From: an uncultured Dehalococcoidia bacterium
Lineage (GTDB): Bacteria; Chloroflexota; Dehalococcoidia; Lucifugimonadales; UBA3495
NCBI GenBank assembly: GCA_958295765.1
Contig: CATQHB010000002.1
Coordinates: forward strand, 2,220,091-2,284,090
DNA: 64,000 nucleotides
Direction of reading: 5' to 3'
Shown here: one piece after another, positions 43,568 to 52,145 of the stretch
Position numbering within the stretch: position 1 is the stretch's first letter
Layout of the letters: every line of letters starts with the position of its first letter
Made by a program: the position numbers and the translations under genes
Notes under the pieces: generated by a model
The model's database searches: none
Told to the model about the DNA's origin: nothing
The model's input: the letters and a program-made list of their open reading frames with translations, nothing else

Positions 43568-44098
43568 ATGCCGGAATACACTCTGATAAACCCTACTACG
43601 GAGCCGATTATCGCGCCCTTTGACGGCGCCCCCCGGCTGCCGACTCTGGCCGGCACCCGCCTGGGCATCATCGACGACAGCAAGCGGAACGCCGACGTGC
43701 TGCTGGAGGAGTTGGCCGAGACGCTGCGTACCCGCTACGAAATTGCCGACGTGAAGTGGCACCGCAAGCCCAGCGCCTCCCGGCCGGCCGACCCTGCGGC
43801 CATTCGCGACCTGGCCGGGGACTGCGATTCGGTGGTCATCGCCATTGGCGATTGAGGCTCTTGCAGTGCGTGCAGTGTGCACGACGGGATTCACGTGGAG
43901 CAAGCCGGGCTGCCCTCCGCCACCATTTGCACCGACCGATTTATCCCCACCGCCAGGGGGATGGCGCAGATGTGGGGCGCCGCCGACTACCCCACCATTT
44001 TCACCGAGCACCCCATTGAAAACCTGACCAGGGAACAACTGCGGCAACGGGCCGAGGGATTAGCCGCCGAGGTGGTCGCGGTTTTGACCGGAAGTTAG
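43568..44098 (+). CDS. UGSC-family selenoprotein (TGA read as Sec)
   Basis: 176 residues when the TGA at 43853-43855 is decoded as selenocysteine (codon 96), giving IAIGD-U-GSCSACSVHDGIHVEQAG. UGSC (U96-C99) is the defining motif of a small environmental (seleno)protein family. The frame continues without shift to LTREQLRQRAEGLAAEVVAVLTGS, and the C-terminal part TDRFIPTARGMAQMWGAADYPTIFTEHP is family-like. A GGGGGAGAG lies before the ATG. A perfect 6-bp hairpin with a GUG loop lies 19 nt after the UGA, suited to SelB-dependent decoding. Annotation pipelines would split this into 43568-43855 and 43877-44098. Confidence 0.88.
43869..43883 (+). promoter_or_regulatory. candidate bacterial SECIS hairpin of the UGSC gene
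   Basis: The mRNA stem CGUGCA/UGCACG closes a GUG triloop (43875-43877) that begins 19 nt after the UGA. Loop size, leading G and distance fit the bacterial SECIS pattern. Confidence 0.65.
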
Positions 44099-44132
44099 GT
44101 ATGCGCCAGGGGTTTTGGCTTGACCGGCATTG

Positions 44133-44290
44133 CGGTAGGGGCGGGTTTATAACCCGCCCTAGCTCTGGTGTAGGAGTAGGTCGGCTATGACATACCGGTT
44201 TTCTGGTACTTTCTTGCCTTGAACGCAGGGCGGGTTACAAACCCGCCCCTACCCCGGCAATAGTCCTCGCCAACATTGATAACATCGGGG
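44133..44290. repeat. family C inverted-repeat element
   Basis: GGTAGGGGCGGGTTTATAAC (44133) and the inverted GGGCGGGTTACAAACCCGCC (44228) flank a 60-base centre. Confidence 0.75.
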
Positions 44291-44362
44291 TGAGCGGTAC
44301 AAGGCGGGATTAGCCCGGCTTGCCGGTCAGGACAATCGCAGCATAAACCCGTCAACATAAAC

Positions 44363-44459
44363 CCGTCGTTCCGGCGAAAGCCGGAATCCAGAACGCTAGG
44401 TAGCCGGCCTGCTCTTTTCCGGGGGATTTCCTGGATTCCGGCTTTCGTCGGAACGACGG
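44363..44459. repeat. family A palindromic element, copy 8
   Basis: Both arms are present; the right arm has one changed base (TTTCGTCGG). The gap 44099-44516 is fully occupied by this and the family C element. Confidence 0.9.
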
Positions 44460-44516
44460 TTGCGTGGGTTGTCGTAGTTAAGACGCGATTGCCCCGAATA
44501 CCGGCGGGGCGGCACA

Positions 44517-44684
44517 CTAAACCCGCAGTTGCGGCGGGAGCAGGTTGGGGATTGAGTCGGTTATCGGGTAGGTTTCGTTGCATTGGGCGCAGTAGAGGGC
44601 ACCCTCCATAACCTCATCGCCCTCCTCCGTTTCCACCTGCAACGCCAACTCGCCCTTGCACACCGGGCAAGCCAGTATTTCCAT
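44517..44684 (-). CDS. Trm112-family zinc-ribbon protein
   Basis: About 55 residues: MEILACPVCKGELALQV, then ALYCAQCNETYPITDSIPNLLP. Two CxxC knuckles form the zinc site, and the end PITDSIPNLLP is the Trm112/YcaR family hallmark. Bacterial members are small proteins of unclear role; eukaryotic Trm112 activates methyltransferases. The ATG at 44684 follows AAGGAA. It lies 58 bases downstream of the CopD-like gene. Confidence 0.85.
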   Translation of the reverse strand: MEILACPVCKGELALQVETEEGDEVMEGALYCAQCNETYPITDSIPNLLPPQLRV

Positions 44685-44742
44685 CAGTTCCTTTTTCAAG
44701 TTTCCTCCGATTGCCGCCACCGGGGATTTTGTTGCTTTTATC

Positions 44743-45228
44743 CTATTCGGCCAGGCTGTTCTCAAACAGGGCGCCCAATACGTCGGCCAACCCGAAAATC
44801 ACCACACCGATAATCAGCAGGGCCGTGTTGCCGGTGAGCCAGACCCGTACCCTGGCCCGGCGGCTGGCCGCGACCGCCGCATCCGGCTGAACCCCGGCGC
44901 CGCGCCGGCGGAATCGGATGACGGCAAACATATACAGGGCCAGGACGATTTTCAGGGACAGTACCGCCACGTAGGGAACGGTCACCGTGTCGGCGGTCAG
45001 GCGGCTGGCGGTCAGGACGGCCCCGGTAACTACCAGAACCAGGATTGCCGTATTGACCAGGCCGCGAAACTCCTCTCCAATGGCCCGGCCGGTCTCCGCC
45101 GGGGGCGCGGCGCGGTGAAAGGCCGGGCGCAGCACCAGGATATAAAAAATCCCGCCGCCAACCCAGGCCACGGCGCCCAAAGCATGGCACCAGCGAATCG
45201 CCAACAGTATCCAGTCAACAACAGTCAT
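44743..45228 (-). CDS. CopD-like integral membrane protein
   Basis: 161 residues with four membrane helices. The first (VDWILLAIRWCHALGAVAWVGGGIFYILVL) carries the WxHxxGAxxWVGG pattern found in CopD/DUF2269-type proteins, and a later His is lacking. Others are about 60-80, 92-108 and 136-154. Relatives are linked to copper resistance or haem-type membrane redox, but no copper gene is nearby, so the role is undefined. Confidence 0.7.
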   Translation of the reverse strand: MTVVDWILLAIRWCHALGAVAWVGGGIFYILVLRPAFHRAAPPAETGRAIGEEFRGLVNTAILVLVVTGAVLTASRLTADTVTVPYVAVLSLKIVLALYMFAVIRFRRRGAGVQPDAAVAASRRARVRVWLTGNTALLIIGVVIFGLADVLGALFENSLAE

Positions 45229-45369
45229 TCATCAAGCCCGGAACATTCTATAAGCGGCCGGCCAGCGGGTCAATTGACCCGGCAATACGGCAGGGCAATC
45301 GCGCCTTAACCAGAGCAACCCGGACAACCGCCCACGCAACCGCAACCTACGCAACGGCAACCCCAGCAA

Positions 45370-45466
45370 CCGTCGTTCCGGCGAAAGCCGAAATCCAGAA
45401 CCCTATGTAGCCGACACGCTCTTTTCCGGGGGATTTCCTGGATTCCGGCTTTCGCCGGAACGACGG
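45370..45466. repeat. family A palindromic element, copy 9
   Basis: Intact except one base in the left arm. It lies in the gene-free stretch 45229-45876, which also has B units at 45580-45605 and 45685-45712 and the D palindrome at 45632-45659. Confidence 0.9.
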
Positions 45467-45631
45467 GTTTATGGCGGGTTTATGCCGTGATTGCCGGGTC
45501 AATCGCTCAGGGCCGGCGCCAAGTCAATGCCAATAACTATATCCGCCTATGCACGATACCGCTCATGGATAAAATCCGCTCATGGTGAGCCTGTCGAACC
45601 ATCCATCCATATTCCTTCCGTGGGACATCCG

Positions 45632-45659
45632 GTAGGGGCGTTTCGCGAAACGCCCCTAC
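45632..45659. repeat. family D palindrome
   Basis: A perfect 28-bp palindrome centred on TTTCGCGAAA, with ends GTAGGGGCG/CGCCCCTAC. It is identical to copies at 13851-13878, 53508-53535 and 55613-55640, and each is flanked by B units. Confidence 0.9.
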
Positions 45660-45876
45660 GTGGTCGCCACCCTGGCCTAGGGTTCATCCTTCGACAAGCT
45701 CAGGATGAGCGGATATTGGTGATGCGTGAGTTTTGATATTTACTCTGCGCCGGCTTTGCAACAACCTCAAACCCCCAACCCTTGACACCAATGGGGGGCA
45801 AGTTACAATCCTTCCATAGTGGTATCGTGGTATGCCACTATCCCCGGCAAGCAAGGTTGAAATGGGGGGCAAAGAT

Positions 45877-46626
45877 ATGCGTTTGGAAGGAAAGGTAGTG
45901 CTGATTAGCGGCGGGGCCAGGGGGCAGGGCGCGGTGGAGGCCAAACTGTTTGTCAGTGAGGGCGCGCGGGTGGTCATTGCCGACGTTCGGGAGGATGAGG
46001 GCCGCCAGGTGGAGGCCGAAATTAACGAGAGTGGCGGCGAGTGTCTGTTCCTGCGGCTGGACGTAACCAGCGAGGCCAATTGGCAGGACGTAGTGGCCGC
46101 TACGGTGGCCCGGTTCGGCAAGCTGGACGTGCTGGTCAATAACGCCGGCATTTACCGGACGGAGCGGGTGGAGGAAACTACCGAGGAGCTATGGGACCAG
46201 ATAATGGACATTAACGGCAAGGGCGTGTTTCTGGGAACCAAGTGCGCCATTCCCGAAATGCGCCGGGCCGGCGGCGGTTCCATCATCAACATTTCCTCGG
46301 TCGCCGGACTGGTGGGCAGCCAGATGTCCGCCGCCTACGGGTCATCCAAGGGCGCGGTGCGGATTTTCACCAAGGCTACGGCCATTCAGTACGCCGGGGA
46401 CGGCATCCGGGCCAACTCCATCCACCCCGGCATCATTGAGACGCCGATGACCGAGCATCTGCTGGCCGACGATGAGCAGTACCGGGAGCGGCTGGGCCGC
46501 ACGCCCCTGGGCCGCATCGGACGCTCGGAGGACGTAGCCTACGGCGCCCTGTACCTGGCCTCGGATGAATCGTCCTTCGTAACCGGCAGCGAGTTGGTAA
46601 TCGACGGCGGGCGCACCGCAATGTAA
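45877..46626 (+). CDS. SDR-family oxidoreductase
   Basis: This 249-residue classical short-chain dehydrogenase has the cofactor motif ISGGARGQG (about 10-18), the acidic residue of NAD preference in VVIADVREDEG (Asp near 36), NNAG at about 88-91, and the catalytic Ser (IINISSVAG) with YGSSK (about 154-158). The C-terminus FVTGSELVIDGGRTAM is typical. The start ATG at 45877 is favoured by a G-rich Shine-Dalgarno; ATG 45862 is possible. It is closest to the hydroxysteroid-dehydrogenase-like group, substrate unknown. Confidence 0.92.
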   Translation: MRLEGKVVLISGGARGQGAVEAKLFVSEGARVVIADVREDEGRQVEAEINESGGECLFLRLDVTSEANWQDVVAATVARFGKLDVLVNNAGIYRTERVEETTEELWDQIMDINGKGVFLGTKCAIPEMRRAGGGSIINISSVAGLVGSQMSAAYGSSKGAVRIFTKATAIQYAGDGIRANSIHPGIIETPMTEHLLADDEQYRERLGRTPLGRIGRSEDVAYGALYLASDESSFVTGSELVIDGGRTAM

Positions 46627-46631
46627 TCCCC

Positions 46632-46672
46632 TTACCCCGGCGCCTCTCATTCCGGTAGAGGCGCCGGGGTAA
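46632..46672. terminator. bidirectional hairpin between SDR and gamma-glutamyltransferase genes
   Basis: A perfect 16-bp stem TTACCCCGGCGCCTCT/AGAGGCGCCGGGGTAA with a 9-base loop between two convergent genes. Confidence 0.7.
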
Positions 46673-46687
46673 GGGAAAGTTGCCCGG

Positions 46688-48451
46688 CTACCGGCCCAGG
46701 GCGTAGTTGTCCCGGCGCAGGTCGGCGCCCACCGCCAGAGTGTCCCGTTCCCGGTCAATGGTAATGGCGCAGAGGGCGCCCATTCGGGGCGTCCAATCGT
46801 CCCAAACGTCAACCCGGTGGCCGCGCCGCTCCAGTTCGGCGATGGTAGCCGGGTCAATGCGCCCCTCTGCCGACATTGCCGCCGGCGTGTAACCGTGGGG
46901 CCAGCCGGAATCGGGGAAACTCCAGCTTGCCACCCGGGGGGCCTCAATGGCCTGCTGCACGTCCATACCGAACTCCGCCACGTTCAGGAATAGCTGCACC
47001 ATAGATTGGCATTGAACGTCGCCGCCGGGCGTGCCGAAGGGCATCCACAGCTTGCCGTCCCGGAAGGCCATAGCCGGGTTGGGGGTCAGCCGGGGCCGTT
47101 TGCCCGGCGCCAGGCAAGCGGGATGTTCCGGGTCCAGCCAGGTCTGGTAGCCCCGGGAGGACATCGCGAAACCCAGCCCCGGCGTTACCGGCGCGCCGGT
47201 CATCCCGTCGCTGGGGGTGGCGGAGAAACCGTTGCCCCACCGGTCAACGACGCAAATATAGCTGGTATCCAACTCGGCCCGGCCGGCCACCGGCTCCGGG
47301 TGAGCCGGGCGGCTGCCGTTTACTTCCCCGGTACGTTCTCCCTGGTAGGGCCAGGGGTCGCCGGCGTGGGGCATTTCCGGGCAGGCCCGCTGCGGGTCGA
47401 TTTCCTGCCGCCGCCCCGCCGCGTAGTCCGCATCCAGCAGCCCGGCCATGGGCACGTCCACAAAATCCGGGTCGCCGACGTAGGAATGGCGGTCCGCGAA
47501 GGCCAGCTTGAGCGCCTCAATCAAAGTGTGCAGGTAGTCGGGGCTGTTGTGGCCCATCCCGCGCAGGTCAAAGCCCTCCAGAATCCGCAGGGCCATGGCG
47601 GTAGTCGGCCCCTGGCACCAGGGGCCACAGGTAGCCACGTCAACGCCTTTATAGTTGGCAACTACCGGCGGCTCCAGCTTGGCCTCAAACCCGGCCAAAT
47701 CCTCCAGGGTAAGCAGCCCGCCCTGAGACTGGTTGAACTCCACCATCTCTGCCGCAATCTCCCCCCGGTAGAACAGGTCGCGGGCCGCTTGGAGGGCCGA
47801 TTCCCGCCCGCCGCCGGCGGCTTGCTCCGCAGCAATCAGGCGGCGGAAGGTGCGGGCCAGGTCCCGTTGGATTGCCCGCCCGCCGGCCTCCAAGGCGCGC
47901 CCGCCGGGAAAGAACACCTCCCGGGTAGCCGCCCAGGGAGCGGCGTCCCGGCGTCCATTAGAAAATTTCTCCTCCTCCCGAACCAACGCCCGGTGCAGGG
48001 TATGGGGGATGGGAAACCCCTGCTCGGCCAACTCCAGGGCCGGCGCAACCACCTGGGCAAAGGTCATTGTCCCGTACAATTGCAGCGCGGACAGCCAGGC
48101 GTCGGCGGCAGCCGGGGTTACGGTGCGCAGGACGCCGGAAGGGAGGTCGCCGCCGGCGTGCTGATTGAAGTAGTCAACGCTGGCGGCTTGGGGCCAGCGA
48201 CCCAGGCCGCTGATGGTTGCCGTCGTTCCGCGGGCCGCGTCATGCACCATAATCGGGGCCACGCCGCCAAAGCTGGTGTATTGGGGCAGGGTTACGTTGA
48301 GCGCAATGCCGGCGGCCACCCCCGCGTCGGTGGCGTTGCCGCCCTGCTCCAGGATGCGATAGGCCGCCGCCGTAGCCAGATAGTGGCCGGTAGCCACCAT
48401 GTGGGTAGTCCCGGCAATCAGCGGCCGGTAAGTCCTCAGTCCCAAAGCCAT
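46688..48451 (-). CDS. ggt: gamma-glutamyltransferase family protein (Ntn hydrolase)
   Basis: 587 residues. It belongs to the GGT/Ntn-hydrolase family, which self-cleaves before a Thr. The large-subunit motif GGNATDAGVAAGIALNVT (about 37-54), the glycine-rich MPFGTPGGDVQCQSMVQLFLN (about 478-498) and the cleavage region ELDTSYICVVDRWGNGFSATPSDG (Thr near 394) are present. No signal peptide is evident, unlike periplasmic GGTs. The ATG follows AAGGAGG by seven bases. It may act on gamma-glutamyl compounds or as a cephalosporin-acylase-like amidase. Confidence 0.88.
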   Translation of the reverse strand: MALGLRTYRPLIAGTTHMVATGHYLATAAAYRILEQGGNATDAGVAAGIALNVTLPQYTSFGGVAPIMVHDAARGTTATISGLGRWPQAASVDYFNQHAGGDLPSGVLRTVTPAAADAWLSALQLYGTMTFAQVVAPALELAEQGFPIPHTLHRALVREEEKFSNGRRDAAPWAATREVFFPGGRALEAGGRAIQRDLARTFRRLIAAEQAAGGGRESALQAARDLFYRGEIAAEMVEFNQSQGGLLTLEDLAGFEAKLEPPVVANYKGVDVATCGPWCQGPTTAMALRILEGFDLRGMGHNSPDYLHTLIEALKLAFADRHSYVGDPDFVDVPMAGLLDADYAAGRRQEIDPQRACPEMPHAGDPWPYQGERTGEVNGSRPAHPEPVAGRAELDTSYICVVDRWGNGFSATPSDGMTGAPVTPGLGFAMSSRGYQTWLDPEHPACLAPGKRPRLTPNPAMAFRDGKLWMPFGTPGGDVQCQSMVQLFLNVAEFGMDVQQAIEAPRVASWSFPDSGWPHGYTPAAMSAEGRIDPATIAELERRGHRVDVWDDWTPRMGALCAITIDRERDTLAVGADLRRDNYALGR

Positions 48452-48508
48452 CGCCAAACCTCCTTACTTTTGACTTTGCAATCTACGAATAGTCGGGAAA
48501 ATAAAACA

Positions 48509-48548
48509 ATTCCTTCGTGCCCCTTCGTGCCCCTTCGTGGATAAAAAA
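48509..48548. repeat. half family F repeat
   Basis: TTCCTTCGTGCCCCTTCGTG... ends GTGGATAAA. It is the right arm only, with a duplicated CCCCTTCGTG unit, lying next to the LLM gene end. Confidence 0.7.
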
Positions 48549-48552
48549 ACCC

Positions 48553-49635
48553 TCAGTTCAAGTCGGCCAGCCGGGGCATAACGTCCTGGGCCAGGGCGGT
48601 TACCGAGTTAAGCCAGCTTTCCGCCGGCTGCCATTCGTGGCCCATCGCCAGCAGGACGCCAAAGCCGCCTACGTCCCGGTACATCTGCCGGATTTTTTCG
48701 GTAACGTCATCCCGGCTCCCCACAATCCAGACGTTATCCACCAGGTACTCCGGGGTAACCGCCGCGTCGGGCATTTCCGGGTCAACCTTGAACAGGCTGC
48801 AAGCGTTCACGTACTTCATCAGCGGGATGAAGTATTGGCGGAAATCCCGCCCGATGGTGCCTTCCAGGACTTCCTGCCGCGCCTGCTCGGTAGTATCGGC
48901 AATGTAGATTTCCCGGGCGATGCGCCACTCGGCACGGTCGGGAGTGCGCCCGGTCCGGCTGGCCCCCGTTTCCACCGCGTCCCAGTGGCTTTTGAGAGTT
49001 ACCGGCGGCACCAGGTTGATGCTCAGGGGCAGCCAGCCCTTTTCCCCGGCCAGCAGCAGGGTGTCGGAGTTGGGGGAGACGCCGGCCACGCCGATGGGGG
49101 GATGGGGTTTCTGATAGGGCGTTACGTGGAATTGCAGGCCGATTTCGGGAACCGGCTCCGGGATGGCAAACTTCCAGAAGGGATGCTGATAGGCGCCCGG
49201 CCGGGGGTTGGCCCACATTTCCAGAATCACCTCAAGCATCTCCCGGGACATTCCCCGGTGGGCGCCCTCAGCCGGGTCAACGCCGAACACCTCAAAGTCG
49301 CCGGGAAAGCCGCCGGAGCCGACGCCCCAATAGAACCGGCCCCGGGCCAGGTTGTCCAACTGGGCTACCCGGTGAGCAATCATAAAGGGGTCATGATTGG
49401 GCATACAGGTAACGCCGGTGCCGAAAATGAGGTTCCGGGTACGGGCCAGGGCCGCCGCAATGAACTGGTCCGGGGCCGGTATATTCTCCCAAACGGTGGT
49501 AAAATGCTCGCCAATCCAGGCTTCCCGGTAACCCAGCCGATCCAGGGTTTCCATCTGCGCCAGGTCCGACTCCAGGGTTTCCGCCAGGTCGGAGCCGGGC
49601 GGATGCAGGGGCATCGTGAAGTAACCCAAGCGCAT
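48553..49635 (-). CDS. LLM-class flavin-dependent oxidoreductase (third of four)
   Basis: 360 residues. Luciferase-like features include MRLGYFTMPLHPPGSDLAETLESDLAQME at the N-terminus, WIGEHFTTVWENIPAPDQFIAAAL (about 39-62), HRVAQLDNLARGRFYWGVGSGGFPGDFEVFG and HPPIGVAGVSPNSDTLLLAGEKGW. The ATG at 49635 is five bases after GGAGG. The pattern EHFTTVWENIPAPD is like limonene/alkanal-monooxygenase-type members, but the substrate is not known. It lies downstream of nothing on its strand and stands alone. Confidence 0.9.
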   Translation of the reverse strand: MRLGYFTMPLHPPGSDLAETLESDLAQMETLDRLGYREAWIGEHFTTVWENIPAPDQFIAAALARTRNLIFGTGVTCMPNHDPFMIAHRVAQLDNLARGRFYWGVGSGGFPGDFEVFGVDPAEGAHRGMSREMLEVILEMWANPRPGAYQHPFWKFAIPEPVPEIGLQFHVTPYQKPHPPIGVAGVSPNSDTLLLAGEKGWLPLSINLVPPVTLKSHWDAVETGASRTGRTPDRAEWRIAREIYIADTTEQARQEVLEGTIGRDFRQYFIPLMKYVNACSLFKVDPEMPDAAVTPEYLVDNVWIVGSRDDVTEKIRQMYRDVGGFGVLLAMGHEWQPAESWLNSVTALAQDVMPRLADLN

Positions 49636-49734
49636 AATCACCTCCCCAAGGGGCTGGATAACCGGCGCACGCCGGCCGGGGGTATTGGCCTAGTATAAGC
49701 CATCAGCAAAGCAAGTCAACGGCGGGGCGGTTTG

Positions 49735-49935
49735 GGTATTCTCAACGCTTGCTGGTGTTATCATTCGTTGGTGTTGCCAACGGGGTACTTGTTGGTATCA
49801 TCACCGGGGTAGGGGCGGGTTTATAACCCGCCCTGGCTAAGGCGCAGGAACCGGTCAGCTATGGCATACCCGTTTGCCGGACGGTCTTTGCCGTTGACCG
49901 TCGGGCGGGTTACAAACCCGCCCCTACGATTGACC
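49735..49935. repeat. family C inverted-repeat element
   Basis: GTATTCTCAACGCTTGCTGG at the left, then GGGCGGGTTTATAACCCGCC (about 49815) and its inverse ending CCCGCCCCTAC (about 49926). B units follow at 49982-50045. No gene is seen in 49636-50179. Confidence 0.8.
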
Positions 49936-50179
49936 GGGGCCGGGCAAGGGACAGGATGATTACAAAGTAGCCCAATTTACCTTTCCGCTCATCCTGAGCT
50001 TGTCGAAGGATGGTGGGCCGATGGTTCGACAGGCTCACCATGAGCGGACTTTATACCACCGACAAGCTCACGGTGAGCGGATTTTATCGCGCCGAGGCTT
50101 GGCAACCTACATTCTCCCCCCGCCCCTGTGTTACCCTGTATCTCTCTGGTGAACAAAATCGCCCGGAAAGGGACAAGCT

Positions 50180-50527
50180 ATGCTGTTTGAAGTTGAAGTA
50201 ATCGCCGGGGGCAATAGCCCTATGGACTTGAACCGGGTATTTGACCTGTTGGAGGAGCCGCGCAGCATCCGCCGGCTGTTCACCGCCGACCCGGACGGCG
50301 CGGACGCCTGGTGCCAGGTTACCGGCTGGGCGGAAAGCGGCCCCGGCCCGGCTTGGGCGGCGCTGGCCGAGGACTCCGGCGACGGCGTCATTCTGCTGGT
50401 GTACGGGGGCGACGACGGTATCCGCCTGAAACTTGACGGCGATGCCGCCGAATGGGACGCAGCCAGCCCCGGCCAGTGGGGTGAGCCTTGCCTGATGCTG
50501 GATAAGGACACGCCGGTTACAGAGTAG
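50180..50527 (+). CDS. hypothetical protein, 115 residues
   Basis: A small acidic protein (MLFEVEVIAGGNSPMDLNRVFDLLEEPRSIRRLF...). It has no membrane span, motif or recognised family. The coding quality is good: it has high third-position GC like its neighbours, and the ATG follows AAAGGGAC. It is convergent with the pentapeptide/TIR-like gene, 78 bases apart. Function unknown. Confidence 0.6.
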   Translation: MLFEVEVIAGGNSPMDLNRVFDLLEEPRSIRRLFTADPDGADAWCQVTGWAESGPGPAWAALAEDSGDGVILLVYGGDDGIRLKLDGDAAEWDAASPGQWGEPCLMLDKDTPVTE

Positions 50528-50605
50528 CCACATCAGGAATAAGGACGGCAACCGGCTAAAGTAGTCCGCTAAACGTCGGAACCGGGAAATCGAACCGGGC
50601 CGGTA

Positions 50606-51895
50606 TCAGTCGCCCGGCGGCGCGATAGGTTCGGGCCAATCGGGGTTGCTGGAGTTGCCGGCGGTTTCCCGTTGGCCGGCTAAAACCGCCACCAGGCGGG
50701 CCAGACTCTCCCGGTAGGGTTCGGCCTCGGCCCAGCCCCGGAACGCTACCACCGTCCCCCGGCGCAAGTCGGCGCAGAGGGTATCCTCCCGGTCATCAAT
50801 CCGGTCATCCAGGGTCAGGGAAACCGGGGGATTGGCGCCGATATTGGAGCCGCCGGACGCTCCGGCCGGCCCGCGCGCCGCCTGCTCAAAGGAACGCCAG
50901 CCATAAGGACTGCCCAGGGATGCCTCGGAGCAGACCAGCAGCGGTTGGTCGTAGTACACAAACCGGCCCAGCAGCGACTCCCCGGCGTCATCGGAAAAGG
51001 CCGCCTCATCATCCACCGCCACGTGCCAGCAGGGAAACCCGGCCCGGTTCAGGTCGGCCTCCAGCTTGCGGACAAAGTCGGCGTCGCTGACCGAACCAAC
51101 CAGCAGCACCCGGCAAAAGTCTCTGGGCGCATAGCTGACCCTTTCCTGGAGGGCCAGCAGCGGCGCGGCAACCCCGGCCCGGCGCAAAAACTCCGGGGGA
51201 ATCAGCCCTCGCGAGCGGGCCAGCGTGTCCAGGCCGATGATGCTGGGGCCAACGTGCCGCATCGTCTCCAGCCCCAGCGCCTGGCTCAGGTCGCAGTCGC
51301 CGAACAGGGTCATTTCCAGGACGGCCTCGCCCAGCAGGGTGGTGTCCAGCCCGGCCCGTACCAGGGCGGCCCGCCGCAAGTCGGCGCCGGTGAGGTTGGT
51401 CACGTCCAGCAGGGTGGCGGTGAGCCGGGCGTCGCTGAGGCAGGCCCGGCTCAGGTCGGCCAGCGTGAGGTTAGTTTCCCGCAAGTCGGCCCCGGCCAGG
51501 TTGGCCTCGGTCAAGTCGGCAGAGGAAAGGTCGGCAAAGGAGAGGTCGGCGCCCCGCAAGTCGGCCCCCCGCAGGCAGGCGCCGGAGAGGTCGGCCCGAT
51601 TCAGGGCGGCGCCGGGCAAACTGGCATCTTTCAAGTTGGCCCGGGACAAGTTGGAACGGGACAGATAGGCCGAGTTCAGGGCGGCGCCGGCCAGGTCGGC
51701 ATGGCGCAGGTTGGCGTTGGTGAGGTCAATGGCGCTGAGGTTATCGTGGGCCAGGTCGGCCCCGGGCAGGCGGGCGCCGCTCAAATAAGCGCCGGACAGG
51801 TCAAGCCGGGCGCGGCTGCGCCAGTGCTGTTCCCGCCACCGGGCCAGGGCATAAGGCCCCCCCTTAGCCAGGGCTACGTGCTGCTGATTCGCCAG
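50606..51895 (-). CDS. pentapeptide-repeat protein with C-terminal TIR-like domain
   Basis: About 429 residues if translation starts at CTG (51895), which sits six bases after AAGGAG and gives the usual cap (L/M)ANQQHVALAKGGPYALARWREQHWR before the repeats. The conservative start is TTG at 51784 (392 residues). The pentapeptide repeats (A/C-D/N-L-x-x, about 36-190) form a beta-helix. The C-terminal part (about 255-390) has CRVLLVGSVSDADFVRKLEADLNRAGFPCWHV and LLVCSEASLGSPYGWRSFEQA, a TIR-like layout with a possible catalytic Glu. The fusion suggests a signalling or NAD-consuming role, but this is uncertain. Confidence 0.72.
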   Translation of the reverse strand: MANQQHVALAKGGPYALARWREQHWRSRARLDLSGAYLSGARLPGADLAHDNLSAIDLTNANLRHADLAGAALNSAYLSRSNLSRANLKDASLPGAALNRADLSGACLRGADLRGADLSFADLSSADLTEANLAGADLRETNLTLADLSRACLSDARLTATLLDVTNLTGADLRRAALVRAGLDTTLLGEAVLEMTLFGDCDLSQALGLETMRHVGPSIIGLDTLARSRGLIPPEFLRRAGVAAPLLALQERVSYAPRDFCRVLLVGSVSDADFVRKLEADLNRAGFPCWHVAVDDEAAFSDDAGESLLGRFVYYDQPLLVCSEASLGSPYGWRSFEQAARGPAGASGGSNIGANPPVSLTLDDRIDDREDTLCADLRRGTVVAFRGWAEAEPYRESLARLVAVLAGQRETAGNSSNPDWPEPIAPPGD

Positions 51896-51985
51896 GAAAT
51901 GCTCCTTTGCCGGTACGGATTATTGCTTGCGGGATTCAGGCGGTTGAATCGGAAACTCTATCAACGATATGCCTATCAGCGATAT

Positions 51986-52083
51986 GTCATTCCGAGCGAA
52001 GCGAGGAATCTAAAATGCCCCATAACCGGAACGTTTCTTATCACAAGGATTTTAGACCCTTCACTCCGTTCAGGGTGACATTG
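51986..52083. repeat. family E repeat, degenerate copy 4
   Basis: TGTCATTCCGAGCGAAGCGA at the left and TTTTAGACCC...GGGTGACA at the right, like the copy at 38569-38670. Confidence 0.6.
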
Positions 52084-52145
52084 GGGTGGCCGGGAATTGT
52101 CTCAATTGCGTAACTCATACCTTGCCTGAATAACCGGAATACCCC

